Source of the DNA: Candidatus Obscuribacterales bacterium | Lineage (GTDB): Bacteria; Cyanobacteriota; Vampirovibrionia; Obscuribacterales; Obscuribacteraceae | Reading direction: 5' to 3' | Assembly: GCA_020050685.1 (NCBI GenBank) | Contig: JAGVKG010000026.1 | Span: 62,001-126,000 of the forward strand | Length of the DNA stretch: 64,000 nucleotides | In this document: positions 62,605-64,000 of the stretch, piece after piece | Layout: every line of letters begins with the position of its first letter | Numbering within the stretch: the first letter of the stretch is position 1 | Made by a program: the position numbers and the translations under genes | The notes under the pieces: generated by a model | What the model was told of the DNA's origin: nothing | Seen by the model: only the letters and a program-made list of their open reading frames with translations | Database searches by the model: none

Positions 62605-64000
62605 GTGCCAAAGCTAGTTGAATCATTGTTTTCCCCCAGCACATTTATGCCTCACGGCTTTTGTTTAAGCTGGGATCCGCCACTATTGTTTGCTTTGATT
62701 GCTTCCAATTTGGGCATTGCCATTGCATATTTTGCCATTCCAATTGCGCTTTATCATTTCATCCGCAAGCGACGAGACGTACCTTATCCTTGGATGTTCA
62801 GGCTCTTTGCCATGTTTATCGTCGCCTGCGGTCTGACGCACCTCATGCAAATCTGGACCCTTTATCAACCAGTCTATTGGTTGGAGTCTTGCATCGATGC
62901 GTACACAGCATTAATTTCCTTGTTGACAGCAGCCTTGCTCTGGCCCTTGATTCCCAAGGCCCTGGCATTGCGCTCACCAGCTGAGTTGGAGCAAGCAAAT
63001 GCACAGTTAGCTCGCGTAAATTCCGAGTTGCAAATAGCACGTGACAAGGCTTTGGAATCATCAAACTTAAAATCGGCATTTGTCGCCAACATTAGTCATG
63101 AGTTACGAACCCCGCTTTCCGGAATTATAGGCATGACGGAACTTTTGCTTGCCACGCGCATGACGGAAGAGCAGCAGGAACTTGCCGATGCAACTTTCGA
63201 ATCCGCCCAATCACTTCTGGCCATCGTCAACGACATTTTGGACTTGTCCAAAATTGAAGCTGGCAAGATGGAACTTGAATCGATTGAGTTAAACCCCTCG
63301 TCCCTGCTCACAGAGTCAATCCAAGTAATTGCCAATAGCGCGAAGAAAAAGCACTTGCGCCTGACAACCGATATCGATGGCAACCTGCCTGAAAAGGTTT
63401 ACGGCGATTCCGTGCGCATCGAACAGGTTCTAATTAATCTGCTTTCCAACGCTGTGAAATTTACAGACGAAGGCGGCATAGCAGCGTCAGCTTACTTAGA
63501 ATCCTCAGACAAAGAATTCGCAACCGTAAAATATTCCGTCACCGATACAGGCATTGGCATAAGCGCAAGCGAAGCTCAATATTTGTTCTTGCCATTTTCC
63601 CAAGCAGATACTTCAACCACTCGCAAGTATGGTGGCACAGGTCTTGGACTTGCCATTGGTAAGCGATTAGTTGAATTGATGGGCGGCAAAATTGGATTCA
63701 TTTCGAACAAAGGAAGAGGATCAATATTTTGGTTTACTATTCCTTATCGACTTGAGCCGAGAGAACCAATTCACCGAATCAAGCAGGTCGTATCGCCACC
63801 ACAGACGGTGCTAGCCTCAAAGACAGTATTAGTTATAGAAGATAATGTCGTTTTGTCTGCACTGGCCCAAAAGCAGTTGGAGAAGCTAGGGGCAAAGCCA
63901 CTCTGCGTTGCCACCGCACAAGAAGCGTGGGACACACTGAACAATCAACCAGTGGATCTTGTTCTCATGGACTGCCATCTGCCGAACATTGATGGGTTTG
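62605..64000 (+). CDS. Ethylene-receptor-like hybrid histidine kinase (3' end beyond the window)
   Basis: An open frame of about 465 codons to the window edge. GTG 62605 is the likely start (TTG 62626 and ATG 62647 are alternatives). Residues about 27-110 match the three-helix ethylene-binding domain: FMPHGFCLSWDPP, AYFAIPIALY, FIVACGLTHLMQIWTL. Counting from the GTG, Y42, I45, P46, I72, C75 and H79 fall exactly 10 residues after ETR1 Y32, I35, P36, I62, C65 and H69, but ETR1 D25 is N35. A coiled coil, HisKA (H165 in SHELRTPLSG), HATPase (DTGIGIS, GGTGLGLAI) and a receiver (VLVIEDN, LVLMDCHLP) follow. Confidence 0.88.
   Translation, partial: MPKLVESLFSPSTFMPHGFCLSWDPPLLFALIASNLGIAIAYFAIPIALYHFIRKRRDVPYPWMFRLFAMFIVACGLTHLMQIWTLYQPVYWLESCIDAYTALISLLTAALLWPLIPKALALRSPAELEQANAQLARVNSELQIARDKALESSNLKSAFVANISHELRTPLSGIIGMTELLLATRMTEEQQELADATFESAQSLLAIVNDILDLSKIEAGKMELESIELNPSSLLTESIQVIANSAKKKHLRLTTDIDGNLPEKVYGDSVRIEQVLINLLSNAVKFTDEGGIAASAYLESSDKEFATVKYSVTDTGIGISASEAQYLFLPFSQADTSTTRKYGGTGLGLAIGKRLVELMGGKIGFISNKGRGSIFWFTIPYRLEPREPIHRIKQVVSPPQTVLASKTVLVIEDNVVLSALAQKQLEKLGAKPLCVATAQEAWDTLNNQPVDLVLMDCHLPNIDGF

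Overview
The window looks like a chromosomal segment of a non-photosynthetic member of the Cyanobacteriota, most likely Candidatus Melainabacteria/Vampirovibrionia and perhaps Obscuribacterales. Evidence: the ATP synthase genes run atpZ/I-B-E-F'-F-H-A-G, with both b and b' subunits and no beta/epsilon genes after gamma, which is the cyanobacterial split arrangement. An asd-dapA-rnj block, SepF, a Vipp1/PspA protein, a membrane acyl desaturase and many TPR proteins also fit, and no photosynthesis gene is present. This assignment is inferred from gene content and order, not from any search.

Layout. 1-8.1 kb is accessory DNA: TPR and hypothetical secreted proteins mixed with toxin-antitoxin modules (ParDE-like, BrnTA-like, VapBC, an orphan HigA with a toxin stub), a VapB relic, a duplicated 73/74-residue gene and a DUF3800 gene behind a structured leader. 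At 8.3 kb is tRNA-Thr(CGT). 8.6-17 kb is a forward housekeeping run: M16 peptidase, dut, dapB, asd, dapA, ribonuclease J, a HAD hydrolase and a threonine dehydratase-like enzyme. 17.3-24.8 kb holds mnmH, a DUF900-type hydrolase and a CzcA-type RND pump with its adaptor and a PII-like protein. 25.2-32.5 kb is on the reverse strand: sepF, an ispD interrupted by an in-frame stop, then scpB, scpA and smc (read smc-scpA-scpB-ispD). 32.8-37.7 kb has a TPR protein, a desaturase, a ribbon-helix-helix regulator, tgt and pspA. 37.8-43.7 kb is the ATP synthase operon. 43.7-47.1 kb has a SpoIID/LytB protein, an RseP-like protease and an FmdB zinc ribbon. 47.3-52.6 kb (reverse) has two TPR/repeat proteins and a 906-residue protein with a zinc-protease motif. 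53-59.4 kb has an ADP-ribosylglycohydrolase-like protein, fabG-acpP-fabF-gatA, a small secreted protein and a malate/lactate dehydrogenase relative. The window ends with a GGDEF/HD-GYP protein and a divergently encoded ethylene-receptor-like hybrid histidine kinase that runs off the edge.

The most interesting unexplained structure is in the DNA between and within genes: (1) a structured repeat in three copies whose 7-bp hairpin covaries and whose end supplies the ribosome binding site for two genes; (2) a switch-like leader on the DUF3800 gene; (3) a strongly over-represented octamer, TGGTGGCA; (4) short GGG...CCCCTAC palindromes with compensatory changes; and (5) an interspersed repeat that is also found in frame inside a coding sequence.
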